In this document: piece by piece, positions 34,183-47,100 of the stretch
Layout of the letters: every line of letters starts with the position of its first letter
Position numbering within the stretch: position 1 is the first letter of the stretch
Source of the DNA: Trogon surrucura
Lineage: Eukaryota; Chordata; Aves; Trogoniformes; Trogonidae
Assembly: GCA_020746105.1 (NCBI GenBank)
Contig: CM036617.1
Coordinates: forward strand, 37,415,898 to 37,479,897
Length of the DNA stretch: 64,000 nt
Direction of reading: 5' to 3'
Made by a program: the position numbers and the translations under genes
Notes under the pieces: model-generated
Seen by the model: only the letters and a program-made list of their open reading frames with translations
Told to the model about the DNA's origin: nothing
Databases searched by the model: none

Positions 34183-37008
34183 AATACAAAGGTGCTATTC
34201 CCTCTTTAAAATAAATATAGCAAGACAAAATCCTGGGATCCAGAGTCATCCATGACTCACAAGTATCACAAGAAGATATCAGATGACATCCTAGCAAAAC
34301 ATAAAACATGCAGGGTGGAATGCTGGTTACTAGACCAGTACAGACCCAGTCTCTTATTTGTTTGCCATGATATGTGGAAAGTTACTGCTAAAATTGTACA
34401 CACTAAGTAAAGTTGCTTAATTGTATTACACTCAAATACACTTGAAACATTATCTTGCTTTTGTTTCTAAAGGATCTTTTGTTGTTTGTGAACAATAATA
34501 ACATATTACTATCTCACAACATTGTTATGACATTTGATTAATGTTTGTGAAGTGTTTTGAGACCCTTATTTGAAAGGCACTAAAAACTACAAAGTATTGT
34601 TCTTATCCTTTCTCTGAATTCCCCCAAGTTCCACGTGGCTCATAACATTTTAGGGAAAAGCTGTCATAGTAACCCCATAGACTCCATTAAAGCAATGTAT
34701 TTCATCTGTTTACTGATAATTTTCATTTTATGCTTTTAGGTTTTCCTAGGCTTTGGTCCCTTTCCTTCAGTTGAGTAATGTATGAGACAGAACGATATGT
34801 CTGATATAATGAAAATGGGGCTGGTCTCAAGACTGGGACTTCTAATCTTGGCAACCTCTTGATAAACTGTTTTTACAATAGGGTCTCTAAAATGAAGAAA
34901 AACAAGAAACAAAAATAAATGCAAGTTAAACATACAGACTATGTCACATATCTCTCAGAGATTTTGTATGCATCAAACGATTTTACTAAGAAATTCCCAG
35001 CTGCACAAGCAGATTATAATTTCTTCCAGTTTGTGTGCTTTACTTTATCAGTCAGGCAGATGAGTTAGTTTTGCATTTCCAATGTAGAACTCAAATCAGG
35101 TATTTTGAAGTCAGGCCAAGATCATACGAAGTAAGGAGTGTGGTAGCACAAAATGTTTGTGCTCTGTGTTCATGTGTATCCAGATACACCACAGTTTGAT
35201 ATGCAGTCTTTAATACAATTTGAATGGTACAATTTGAATTGCTACTGGCAATTATTCATCAAATAATGCACAATCCTTGTTTTGGGAAAGGTTTCTTATA
35301 TAATTCAGTTGTTTTTTTAGCTCCTCTGTGCTTCAGTATGAAAATAGATCAGGACTCCGGCAGATATTTTAAAACAGAAATACAAACCAAGTTTTCTTGA
35401 TGTTCCTGTCACAGGGCTACGTAGGGTACAACAGTAGGAGAGAGACACTCAGAAGCAGTCCTGCCACTGTCTGCTGACCTGAATACAAACAGATCAGGAA
35501 CCATACTATTATTCCTATTTCTGTGCTCTTTCCTCCTCTCCCAGCCCTGAGGAAAAAAAAATAATAGAAAAAAGCAAACCCCAGAAAGTTATACAATAAT
35601 TATATATTCCGTCCTCCTGCGATAGGTTTCTTTGAGCTTTAGACTAGCAGACAGCAGTGCAGCAGCAGAGTTTTAGCACACAAAATGTCTCTATTAGTTA
35701 AAGAAAACCATACGATGGGAGCAACACAGCATGCCAGAAATCCTTACAGTCAAACAGTAAAAAAATACCCAGAAAGAGAAAAAAAACAGAAATATAGAGC
35801 ACCAGGAGCTTCACTATCTCAGTCAGATTATCAAACACGGGAGGGAGTGAAGAAATATAAAGAAAAAATAGGTTTAACAGTTACATCTTAGCTTATTTCA
35901 AAACTGAGGTAATTTTCAACTCTTTTTTTTTTTCTTTTTTTTTTTTTTCTCCTCAAATTTCTCTCTTTCTTTCCATTTGGATACTGGAAAAGTAGGCAGG
36001 TATAGTTTTAGATTTTTTTTTGTTAAATTGTTGTCCTGTTTGGAGTATCCTTTGCAATTCATGATCCAGAATCTAAGCTTTCATTAAAAGACACTATTTC
36101 TAGCACAGATGGTAATGAAGATAAACATGAAAACATCAGCTGAATATAACCCCAGTGATGACTTTTGTACATTGCCAGCAGCTTGAAACGGTAGCTCTGA
36201 AAAAGTAGTCCAATGGGTGATCAGGCCCATTTATCTCAACTGCCTGGTTAACTCCTGCTCTGTCTGAACTGAAGGGCCTAAGGACACCTCCAATCAAACA
36301 GGTCTGGATGGACACGCCTAAAATAATCTGAAGAAAATGCACGGCATTCCCAAGACTCTCCCCTCTTCCCTTCTGCATGCCCTGCTCTCTGCAAACAGTG
36401 ACCCAGGTGTACAAGTCAAATGAGACCAGTAATGTGCTCTGAGAAGGTCTGTGATCTTGATGATCCCATGACAAGCCTGCAGGGAATGCACCTGTAGGAC
36501 TTTTCAGAGATAGATTCTTAATCCCCAGTCTGATGTCCCTTATTCTCAAGAATTTTAGCTTTGAATTTTAGTAAGACAAAATTTCTCTGTCAAGAATAGC
36601 TGTCGTAGAGAGGACAATGTTTTTAGTATAATTTAGGTTGCAGTTTTGAACAGACAGATCTAGCTCATTTACACTTGGAAAGGAATGTAGCATGCAATGC
36701 ACAGTAACAGAGAGACAATGTTAAGGGCATAATGAAACTGAAATCCACCTCCCTCCCCAACAGTTGTTTTTGTAGAAGAATATCTTCTTTTATGTTGTGT
36801 ACACTATTTTACTAACTAGAGAAGTTCCAGGAGCAACCACAATCTCCTGGGCAATCCCTCCCCCCTACTTCTACTCCCCTTAAGCCCCATGATGTTCAAG
36901 AAAAGAATTACAGGAATAAGCTGAGCAAAAACTTAAACCATGACAGCTGTTGTAGAAGGATTTTAAGGGGCAAAAAAGAGAGTACATTTCTCAAGAGATT
37001 TTTTTTTT

Positions 37009-37029
37009 GGGGGGGGAGGGAGGGGGGGG
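37009..37029 (+). repeat. G-tract with G-quadruplex potential
   Basis: G8-A-G3-A-G8 directly after a T run. Four or more G3 blocks with single-base spacers are available, which fits the usual intramolecular G-quadruplex pattern. It may also be a sequencing/assembly weak spot. Confidence 0.75.
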
Positions 37030-37794
37030 AGCTGGTCTCATTTCTATTTTTTTTCTTGCAGATTATATAAAGAATATCCTGTCCCTTAACTAACTGACTG
37101 TGTGGTTCATTCTCTACAGCCCAGAGTGTTCGGACATGACCTCAAATCTCTAACCTCCCTGTCTTTATTATTTTTCATCCCATTATCTGCCCACTAACAT
37201 TATCCCCTCTAAGAATTCTAAACTAACAAATCAGAAAAGAAAAACACCAGTCAGAGAACAAAACAAAGAAGCAGACTCTCACAATAAAACACAGTGGACC
37301 TGATCTTGCTACTTCTGTGCTCGCCTCTTTCTCTTATTTTTCAGCTGCCTTGTCTCCTTTGTAAATGCACCAGACCTTTTATTATGCTTGTACAGAGCCC
37401 AGAACAATGTGTTTTGTTTAACTCCTAAGGACTTCGATAGTTCGCCTGATAAAATTGAAACCTCTCTGATAATCCTCTGATAAAGGATATTAATCTGATT
37501 TGATAATCCAAGTAATTTAGCCTTTTGTCCATTTATTTTTATGGGAAAAAATAAACTAAAATTCCATCCCCACATTCACAAATACAACAAGAGATTTCTT
37601 GTTACAAAGAGTCAAACATTTCCCTCCAAAACCTGGATGTAAACCAGAACCCAAAATTTCCAGCTTTTCCTTAACGGCTTTACAATGCAATGATGTGCTG
37701 TCATGACAAATATCAGACACACTGGAAAGGACATAAAATGAACTCAACTTCACAAAAAGATCACAGCATTTTGAAAACTGAATTGGTTTCATCA

Positions 37795-37862
37795 TATATA
37801 TATTAATTCCCACATGTATGTGTACGCATATATGTATGTATGTGTGTGTATGTATGTATATA
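37795..37862. repeat. TATG/TG-rich imperfect microsatellite
   Basis: Repeated TATG and TG units (TATGTATGTATGTGTGTGTA and neighbours), interrupted. The antisense reads as the His/Ile/Tyr-rich N-terminus of a spurious frame. Confidence 0.75.
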
Positions 37863-38728
37863 CGGATACAAAAAAGCATTTATGGGATAAAGTTCTGAAG
37901 ATCAGATATACCTAAATGTGTACAAATATATGCGCATACATGCTATACGTAAATATACTGCACTGTTCTGTATTTGACTTCATAAACTTACTGCTTATGC
38001 TTGCCATGAAATAGTACTTCATTTCGTAAAGGAAGGCACAACTCTTGTTGAAAAAGGCAATTATGTGTTTTAAGGTTTCCATACTAAAAGTAAGCTTTGG
38101 TGTTCAGGTTGCAAATATTTCCACAAGCTAAGAAAAATAACAACACAACACCCTAAAATAAAAGATTGTTTTGACCATCAACTATGTGGTGGCCTCATAA
38201 GTCAAATTAGATGTTAAAAAGGATTGATTTCCACCTTTTTTCTTTCCTTTTCTTATGTGACTTTGTTCCTACAAGCAGCAGTGATCCCCTTGGTGTAGCT
38301 GCTTGGTGTAACTTCACACGAAAAGAATGTTTGTCCTTAAGAAAGATAATGAGACTGTTTTCTCCAATAGCAACTTATTTTTATATAGCTTACATGATAA
38401 GCCAAATCTGACCTGACAGTGTCCTTGTAAAGCTTCTTTGAAGTACTGAAATACAGATTATAGTTAGAGTCTGTGGGGGTTTTTATGAAGAAGGTATTAG
38501 GATTTTCACTTTTCATCTTTGTTTTAGAATTACTCTCTTGACAAAGTCTGTGTGAACCCTCTTCAGATGCTTCAGCGTATTTGTCAGACCACTGCACAGC
38601 AATGCAAGGCATATTAATTCTTGGCACAGGGGCTTTGTCTCCAAGGAACATCAGGACACCTTCTGTCCTGTAACTAAACCGAACCTGCTCTTGGATCTGT
38701 TTAGCAAAACTGGTGCCATCTTCTGACT

Positions 38729-38810
38729 GGTGATGTACTGGTGATGTTCTTCTACATGGTGATGTACTGGTTCAATGCATCATCAAAGTAAGACTCTGTG
38801 ATGATGCATT
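38729..38810. repeat. Direct repeat followed by perfect 11-base inverted repeat
   Basis: TGGTGATGTACTGGT occurs at about 38757-38771, with a near or identical copy some 28 bases earlier. Directly after it AATGCATCATC (38774-38784) pairs perfectly with GATGATGCATT (38800-38810) across a 15-base loop. No terminator context or transposase is present, and the role is unknown. Confidence 0.6.
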
Positions 38811-41800
38811 ACTGGGGCGATGCGAGCAGGCTCAATTTAACCCCAGCATGGAAGACAGAGCAGTGGGCTTGTCCAGGGCCATGTGGCCACGCAGATCCCA
38901 CAAGCGCATAAGCACTGCTGTCAACAGGGTGCAGAGAAGGATGAAGAAGTGTGTGATGTAATCACTCACGGTATAAAGGTATGCATCTTTTTATAGGTAA
39001 GAGTGGCATCTTATGTACTACACAAAAACACTGCGTGGGTTACACTTCTCTAGAAGATCTTTCTTGGTGTTAGGTTGGGAATGCATATTATTGCAGGTAC
39101 AAAAAAGGAATTACAGACCTTTATCAGAGAGTAATTGATTTTCAGAAAGGATAATTTCCATCCTGTTCAAAAACCAAACTTCTCCCATATTTCAAAAACA
39201 AAACAAAACAGAAAAAAACACTGCAGATTTTCTTCTAGATTGGACATTTGGCCTCCCAGCTTCCCTTCTCTCTAGTTGAATTCACCACTGGATCCCAAGG
39301 ACCTCTGAGGATCCAGGGACCTCTTTCTGTTTCAAGAACACAGTGTCTTTCACTTTTCCTTTTCCTGATACGGAGGGTGATTGTATTAATTGCCAATGAT
39401 CCATTCAACACAATGCGTCACAGAATTAAATTCAGCATTCAGGAAAACAAATCTATTTGAGAAGCATCTTTTAAGCACATGATTGACTTTAAGCATATGC
39501 TTAAATCAATAAATTTTAATGAGGCAATGTTTAATGGCTTTCTTCAATCAGGGCAAAGGTAGTCTGTGTTGACAGCTTACAGGTTTAAGCTTAGACTCTA
39601 GCATTATTTTAAGATTTAAATAACCACTTTAAATACATCAGTATTTAAATAGACTTTCAGAACCAATGCATCTTGTAATATGTGAATTTTAATGTTTTAA
39701 ATTATGCAACTGAAAAGATCAAATGTTTAAAAATACTAAAGTATTTCGCATTGATAGACTTTGTGTCCAGTCTCTAGCCCGAAGTAAAAAAAAAAAATAG
39801 TATGGTTTTGTTTTAGTGAACTGCACTTTATGCTAACAGATTTCAAACCTATTTAGTTTACCTGAGTCTGTAGCTGGGCCCATGATGGAAAGAGGACTTA
39901 TATTTATGAAGAATAACCTGACATGATATATTTAAATGTTTTCAATTTTATTATTGTTGTAAGTAAGAAAACTGAGTGCTTTATGAAGATCTAGCAGGAC
40001 AAGTGAACTGTCAGTTACTAGACACTAGGTTTTTAAGACGTAATTTTTTAAATCTCATTTCCTCTGCAAATTTTAATTCACCATTAGAAACATCATCCTA
40101 TATACAAATAGGAAATGCTGTTGATTTTGGAAGTCTCTCTGTAAATTATAAAAAGATAGAAAACCTTTTTTTTTTAATATGAGACATAACCTTTAACTAT
40201 GGCTTTGTGAATGGCACATTGATAGTAAAAATCAATGTATTATTAGTCTGGTTTTAGCATTCATTTTGTTTAATTACATTCTATCTCTTACACAGTTTTT
40301 CACACTATTTAGACACCCCTTCCCAAAATGTACCTCGTTGAACAGATCTAGTGTGACACAGCACTTGGCTCCTCTGTCCCTGTCTTCAGACATTACACTG
40401 ATATTTCAGTGAAGCTTGGGGCTCCTGGAAAGGGCTGCCCTGGACATCCTGTTCAGAGGCACTAGATCAACATTAACTTTTTTCTTTTCTTCTCTCTACT
40501 GTCCTGCACAGTGTTGTGGGATCATAAAAAAACATATGGCCCTGATGTACCAGACCATCACCTTTCCCCATTTATTTACGTTGTTAGATAAGATCCATCC
40601 ATGACATCTGGGGTAGGGGAAATCTTTCTCTGCTGCTTTATGCTAAAGCCAGTACAGACTTTAAAAAACAGCAATATATTTGTTTAAACTTCCATGTCAA
40701 GCATTATTTCTCTGAGATGTACTGAAATAAAATCTCCAGCTGAGCTTCAATTTTAGTAAGCTATCTCTTCTACTCTTATACCTCTTATGCAACTAAGCTT
40801 AAGCATCTTAATGAACTTTAAAGTTAAGCTAAATGCTTAAAGAAAACAATGTAGACTAGAAAAAACCCTTTTGGAATAAAGTATATTTATTTTGCTTTTT
40901 CCTAAAAACACTCTCTGTATGGTTTACAGGCAGATTACAAGTATACATAGGCTACAAGCAAATAAGGCCTTTCAACATACTATATGTTGGCAAAAACAAT
41001 TGCTCACCCAGGGAAAACTCATTACTGGTAAGCAATCCCACTTTAAGATCTCTAAGGAGGTAAACTATCCAGAAACAACACCTAGGTAATAGCTACCTAT
41101 TTATCTGCTACACTGGAAACACGATTTCTTTTCTCTCTTTTTTTTTCCCCAAAACCATATTCTAGCTGAGCTTCATAGTGAGGTTAATTAGGAGCTAGAC
41201 ATGCTGGAAATTAAAATTTGACATCTGAAGCTGGTTTGAACTCTCAGATTCCCTTGGACCAAGCAAATTTGTTTATATAGGCTCTCTTTTTATTCCTCAA
41301 ATGTCTTTTAGAAAAGGTTAAGATTTTACAGTTAGCAATATAGCACATGTTGAACAGTTTCACTATTTTATCTTCTAGGACAGAATGTTTTGTGTATGAG
41401 AATTTTGGTAATTTCTTTCTTTTTATTTTTTTTTTTAATTACTTCAGTTTTTACTTTCCTGGAATTAGTTTTTTTCTAATCTATATATTTTATGTTTAAC
41501 TTATTTGCCAATTTTATGATGTAACCAAATATAAGAATCTATCATGTTTTCTTCACAATTTTCTAAAGTAAAGGCAATTTAGAAAACACAACAAATCACT
41601 GCTGTTTGAATATTTTGATAATTTATTCAGTAACAGTGATGCATACATCTGTAGGTGACTTTTTTCCTTTGAGAATCCTCTAGAAAGTTAGCTACAGTCA
41701 TGACAGTCACTATGAAAAATGCAAGATTCACCTATTAAAACCCGATTTCCTCAGTCCTAAAAACTCAGTTCCTCAGTTTGTTTATTTCTGTATGTGTTTA

Positions 41801-44583
41801 CTTTATTATTACATTATACAGAAGGAAAGGGGGGGGGAAAAAAAAGTACAAACTTCAAATGTAATCAAAACCCCAAGATATCAAAGAAATCTGCAAACAG
41901 CTTATGAAGAAGAGAAATTAGAGTCTATGGATGCAGTTTCCTCCATCAATTCGATGTATGATAACATTGATATCAGTATAAGAGATTATTTCTAAGCACA
42001 CAGTTTAAGATTTTTTATTATCATCATATATATGTGCATAAAAATCTACAACAAATATAAAATTTGATCCCTGTACATGGTACCTGTACTTAACTACCTA
42101 AGAAACAAGCAAAATTGGGAAAAATGAATATTCATAATGCACCATTTTTTTTATTATTTTAATATTTTTTGAACACTAAGACATTTTGTATTCATAATAG
42201 TTGTAATTTCTGAGTTCAAGGTGCTTTGTAAATGGCTAGTGGTCATCAGTATTTTATTTAAACCCGCAGTCTATCTGCAATTTGAAGGGAACTTTTTTCA
42301 TTAAATGTGTATACATGCTTTATAAATGAGAGTTGATTCACATGCTGCAGACAACCTTGACATGACTATGAATTGCAGCATAGCTGATACTTAGCCCTGT
42401 CAAAGTGTATTTCTACAGTTCAGAGTAATTACTTCTCCCAACCCAAGGTTTCTTAAAAATATAAATTTACTTCTTCCTTCAGCATTTCTTCCCCTTTTCA
42501 GACTCAGTCCTTCCCCCTTAGATCTTTAAATGTCTGTGGGAAAAAGATGAGTTTATCAAGTTTAAGAAAGTCTACAAAATAAACTAAAAAGAATTAAGCA
42601 GATGCACATATTAGCACACACACACAAATAACACAAAGAGAAGAAGAAAAGTTCTAAGAAATAAGATGGATCTATTTAAAGGATTAAAAGGTCATTGCAG
42701 TCCTTGCCTTAGGAAACATATTTAGTTCAACATGTCAGTCACTGGAAAATTCATCACGTTTTGCTTTGGTGTTTGAAATAAGCTAGTTGGTTACCAAGAA
42801 TAAGAACCTGTTTGATTTCTGAAGTGTATTTTCCAGGTAGCTTGGTGATCAGAATGGAGAAATCTTCCTTCAGAATTGCAAAGACAACAGGAAAGCTTAT
42901 CACTCTGTCTCCTGCATGGGGTGCCTCTTGCAAGTAAGATAAAGCTAATCAAAGCCTCAAGCAGTTGTGGCAGAGGTGAGCGAATTAAGCATACAGAAAT
43001 CACTAGGTGGTCTTGTCTTTGTAAGCAGGAATGATTTGCTGTGTGCCTTTATATTTTAATTGAAATGAAATGCACAGATACTGCATGAAGAAAAGGGAAA
43101 GTTCACTGTAATGAACAAGTCAAATATTGCGTGGTCTTAGACGTCGGTCTAAAACTGATAAATATCACAAAGGATTTTTAGCTTTTGTTTCTATTTGTTC
43201 TCACCATTTAAAATGAAATTATTTTCTTATCAATCAATAAGTGTGTTCCCCAAGCCATAAGAAATTCTCATTCATCTTCGCTACACTGTCCACTTTCATG
43301 ACGGATTGGCTAACTGTACAATTCTGATTTTCAAATCTGAATTTCAAGAAGTGATATTGAGTTGCTTTGAGTTGTCATAGCAATTGCATTTCTAAAAGAT
43401 ATAAGTAGGCTTCGGATTCCTTAATACTGCTGCATAAGGAGCATTTTAGAAACTATAACGGAGCTATAGATTCAGTACTCAGACTTGTTGTGTTGGAATG
43501 ATCACATCATCTATGAAGACACATACCTAGATGTCCTTGACCATTTATGACAGCAGTATCCAGAGCAAACACAGCCAACCTCAATTTAAACGTGAATAAA
43601 TATGAACCTTTCTGACATCAGCTGTCCTTCCTTTGACAGTTTTGCTATATACTGACTAAAGAAAACATACCGCTGTTCCAGACCAGATTTCGTCTTAAAA
43701 AAAACCCAACAGTCTGACTTTTTTTAGTGTTGACACAGAAGATGCTATGAAATAATAAAACATTTTTATTTCTTGCTGCTTTTCAGCAGCTGGAAATATC
43801 ATTGAAGCTTACTGGTGTGGCACAGCTTGCAATTACGCTCTTGAATATTGCAAAAATGGCAATTGTGTTACATACTTCCTTACAGTAGCCATATATCTAA
43901 TATAGAATAAAATGCTAGCGCAACTCACATCTGAATTATATGTGCATAATCAGCCAAGATTTTATCTCATGTATAGACATTACGGAGAAAGAAGAGAGAC
44001 TGTAGTCCGGTTCAGCATACCTGTAGTCTGAACCATTATCTTGAAGGGCCTGTCTTGTCCATTGATCTATAAGGGTCAGTTAGGTGACTAGCCTATTTAC
44101 ACAGGTACTTACACTTAAGTGGTGTAAATCTTTCTTTTACTTACCACACACCCACACTTAAATATTTGTTTTTATGTACCTCCTTTATCTGTGTTTTATG
44201 GGTCATTTGGAGAGCTTGTGTAATTTCACACGGTATATTGCATTGATTCATGTTAATTAGAGGTCAGCACCCAGGTCTGTTTAAATATTCATTGAAACAA
44301 AATTTTAGGGAGAAATATGCCACTTCAAGCTACCTTCTACTACTTTGTAAGTTCTTTGTTGCAGCAATGACCAACATTGCCTTAAGAGTGTGATGTGTGC
44401 AAGCATACATTGATGTAAACAGTAAAATTATTGATGAGGACAGGGTTCCACTCAAACCCAAGTCTTCCTGCTTTGTCATTGCATGCAGACTCACAGCCTA
44501 TGCACTCAAGTCACATCTTTAGAACTTGCTAAAGGTAAGTTGAATTTTGGAAGCACAGCCCCTTCAAAAACAGCTTTTTAACC

Positions 44584-44993
44584 CCATATTATTACTGTCT
44601 CCCTAAGCTTGTGCTCTATGGTGAACTCGCCACCAGCTTCCACAACACAGGAGCCCCAAAGAGGAGATACAAGGACTTTTTGAAACAATACCTCGGTCTT
44701 GACCATATTGACTACCACCAGTGGTCCACTGGCCTCCAGTGGGGAGACATGGAGACATACCATCCGTAACACTGCTGCCTCCTTTGAGAACACATGTAGA
44801 ATTAGTTTTGAAGAGAAACGGCAACACAGAAAGAACCGTGCCTCGCCAATACCGCCTAAAGAAACTTTCCGTTGTGTCTTTTGCAACTGGACTTGCCTAT
44901 CCCACATTGGCCTTTTTAGTCATCAGTGTGCTCGTAGCAAGTGTGGGTAGAGCCCTTCCCACATCTTTGTTCGCAAAACCTAGCCATGATGAT
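44584..44993 (+). mobile_element. 3' end of a non-CR1 LINE (possibly RTE-like)
   Basis: The segment translates in two frames to the C-terminal part of a LINE polyprotein, then a short 3' UTR ending CCATGATGATTA. It does not resemble any CR1 copy in this window. The protein signature (LVLYGEL, GAPKRRYKDFLKQYL, WRHTIRNTAASFE, then a Cys-rich IGLFSHQ finger) matches what I remember as the C-terminus of endonuclease/reverse-transcriptase proteins of non-LTR elements in many animals. A short tandem 3' end such as ATGATGAT is typical of RTE-type LINEs. AviRTE is a bird RTE known to have spread horizontally, but the clade assignment here is inference. Confidence 0.65.
44602..44952 (+). pseudogene. 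LINE ORF C-terminus, frameshifted
   Basis: From 44602 the first frame reads PKLVLYGELA, then GAPKRRYKDFLKQYLG and QWSTGLQWGD, reaching a stop at 44767-44769. A +1 shift in the region before that stop moves to the frame open over 44699-44950. That frame gives ETWRHTIRNTAASFE, EEKRQHRKNRASP and the Cys/His cluster FRCVFCNWTCLSHIGLFSHQ. The cluster has C-x2-C with a His twelve residues later, a C2H2-like finger at the end of the polyprotein. A natural-looking TAG ends it at about 44950. The catalytic RT core is absent, so this is only the 3' end of a 5'-truncated insertion. Confidence 0.65.
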
Positions 44994-46922
44994 TACTTAG
45001 GGGTTTTTATTTCCTTTTCTCTGACATGTGTTTGGCATCTCATTGGCACAGAGTAAATCTGTTCCTTCACAAGATCCTAATTTGAGAGAAGGTGAGTTGT
45101 AACCCCAACTCTGTCTTTCCTCCAACTGCATGCTTTGGTCCTTCAGAAGCAGTAAACTCAAGTGACCATTTCCGGAAGTCTCCTGTCCTTCCTTGCAGCC
45201 ATGCTAATGGATATTTTTCATGCTTTCTCATGACAGGAAATCTTCAAATATTGTTGTTTCAAAACATAACTTTCGAGTAGAAGTTGCACCGAGTCAAGCT
45301 TTGGATATTAATACTAGATATTTATTTTACACCTCTGCACTGTGCTCTCCAATTTCCACCTCCTACCAGTTCAGTTTCACATTACACTCATAAGTTCAGG
45401 AAGTTCTGAACCATAGTGGAAACCCAGATAGGTGTGTGGCACAACACCTTTATGCTGCTTTGAAAAAGAGCTTTGTTACATGGTTTGCACTGTTAGGTGG
45501 CTGTGTAACACACAGAGTTCTCTTGCTTACTAATCCTTTTTTATGCCTCAGTATTGGAAGTTTAAATTTCTGAGTTCTGAAGTTAATTTATTTGTTTTTC
45601 CCAAGATGAAACTGAACTAATTCCCTATTTTTGAATGAATATTTTCTCTTGTAGGGGCATGATAATTTCTTAAAGGGTCACCCATTTTTAATACTGGATT
45701 TTTTCCTGTGTTTTGGTGTCTTTTTTTGTCTTTTTTTTTTTTTCTTCCGGCGAGGCAAGCAATAGTTGGCAATCAGCTTAGCATATAATACATTTGCTGT
45801 TGAAATAATTGATGTATATCAACTTTATACATAAAACATGACAAAAGCCCATCAGCTATACTTTGCAGTCAGGAGATTAAAAATAAAAAGTATTGTTAAA
45901 AAATTGATTGGCAAAAATGTCCTAGTTATTCAACTAATTTGCATCAGCGTCTTCTCAGTGACAACTAAGCTCTGTAAAAAGTCTTATTCTGTTTGATAAA
46001 AAATCTCTTTAAAGAGGAGTCTGAATGTTACACTTCCAAATTCTGTTTTTGAAGACTTTAAAAATCTGTTTACTCATTGGAAACATTGCATCTAGTCCAG
46101 AAAAACATATAAGCCAACCAAACAACTTATAAAATCACACATGTAAAACAGTGATTCAAAATATCATCTTAACAGACTGACAGAGAAAAAAAATTTTATC
46201 TAATAAATTCATAAAATTAAGCATGTAGAGTGCATATTGTTATATGCATGTGCATGCATGTGTATATTTAATCCTACTGTGATTTACAAATGCGGACCAG
46301 GACCATACAATTTATCTTATGAGAATTATTAGGCAAACACATGAAAGAACATCCTGATCAGTATGAATATATATAGCACAATTTCTTAGTTATAAAATTA
46401 ACAACAACATGACAACTTCTACAGAAACCTAAACATACTGTTCTACAAACCTGAGTTTATTTACACCTGGCTGGTAAATCGCATTCTTTTGTTTGTGCAT
46501 GATCTAACAGCACAAGAAATTATAGACATATTTCAGAAACTTATCACCTTTATGATATACACAATGCCTTCTCCTCTGAATCCTGAAGAACTCATTGTCC
46601 TCACATGCATCTAGAGGTCAAGTAAAAGTAAATATAAAAGTTGACATCTTATTGGTGTTCTTTGAAGTGCTCACACATTCTAGGAGTGATACACTAGAGG
46701 CAAAATAGTTGAGCAAGGATTAGAACTATGTGGATTATACATTAAATTTTCTTTCCTTAAGAAATGAACTACAAACAGAACTATATTTTCCTCTATGGAA
46801 TCAAACTGATGCTTGGTCAGTTTCTGAAGAGAATAAAATCATAGTAAACCAACACATTTATCAAAGGCAAATTTCAATTCAGATTCCTCAATATCCAAAA
46901 TTGTGTATCTAGACAACTAAAA
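44994..46922. other. Unannotated AT-rich gap
   Basis: No gene or transposon recognised. T-rich runs lie at 45721-45744, and an imperfect TGCATG repeat near 46243-46262. Confidence 0.5.
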
Positions 46923-47100
46923 AGAATCACAGAATCATAGAATATCTCACATTGGAAAGAATCCATAGGGTTCAGCAAGTCCAAATCCCTGCTCCTTGCA
47001 GGATTACGTGAAGTTAAATGATATGATTAAGAACATAGTTCAGATGTTCCTTGAACTCTATCAGGCTGTTGCTGTAACCAGGATTACCTCATCCCAAGCA
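46923..47100 (-). mobile_element. CR1 3' end of a distinct, older subfamily
   Basis: AGAATCACAGAATCATAGAA starts the element, followed by a block with CAAGTCCAAATCCCTGCTCC, TTGCAGGATTACGTGAAG and TTCCTTGAACTCTATCAGGC. The 'CTGCTCCTTGCAGGA' wording differs from the other copies here and marks a different CR1 subfamily. Only the 3' end is present, and the right boundary is vague because of divergence. Confidence 0.8.

Larger units (their letters stand above)
34183..44583. other. Long transposon-poor region, about 10.4 kb
   Basis: No recognisable CR1, LTR, RNA gene or host exon. The longest frame is 137 codons on the minus strand at 36136-36549, without known motifs. Simple repeats include T-rich runs at about 35919-35949, a G-rich tract at 37009-37029, a TATG/TG-rich stretch at about 37795-37862 and an A-run after 39788. 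A perfect 11-base inverted repeat lies at 38774-38810. Confidence 0.5.

Noticed and set aside
44578..44907. Antisense frames of 74-109 codons
   Set aside because: They are shadows of the plus-strand LINE fragment, which has recognisable family motifs.
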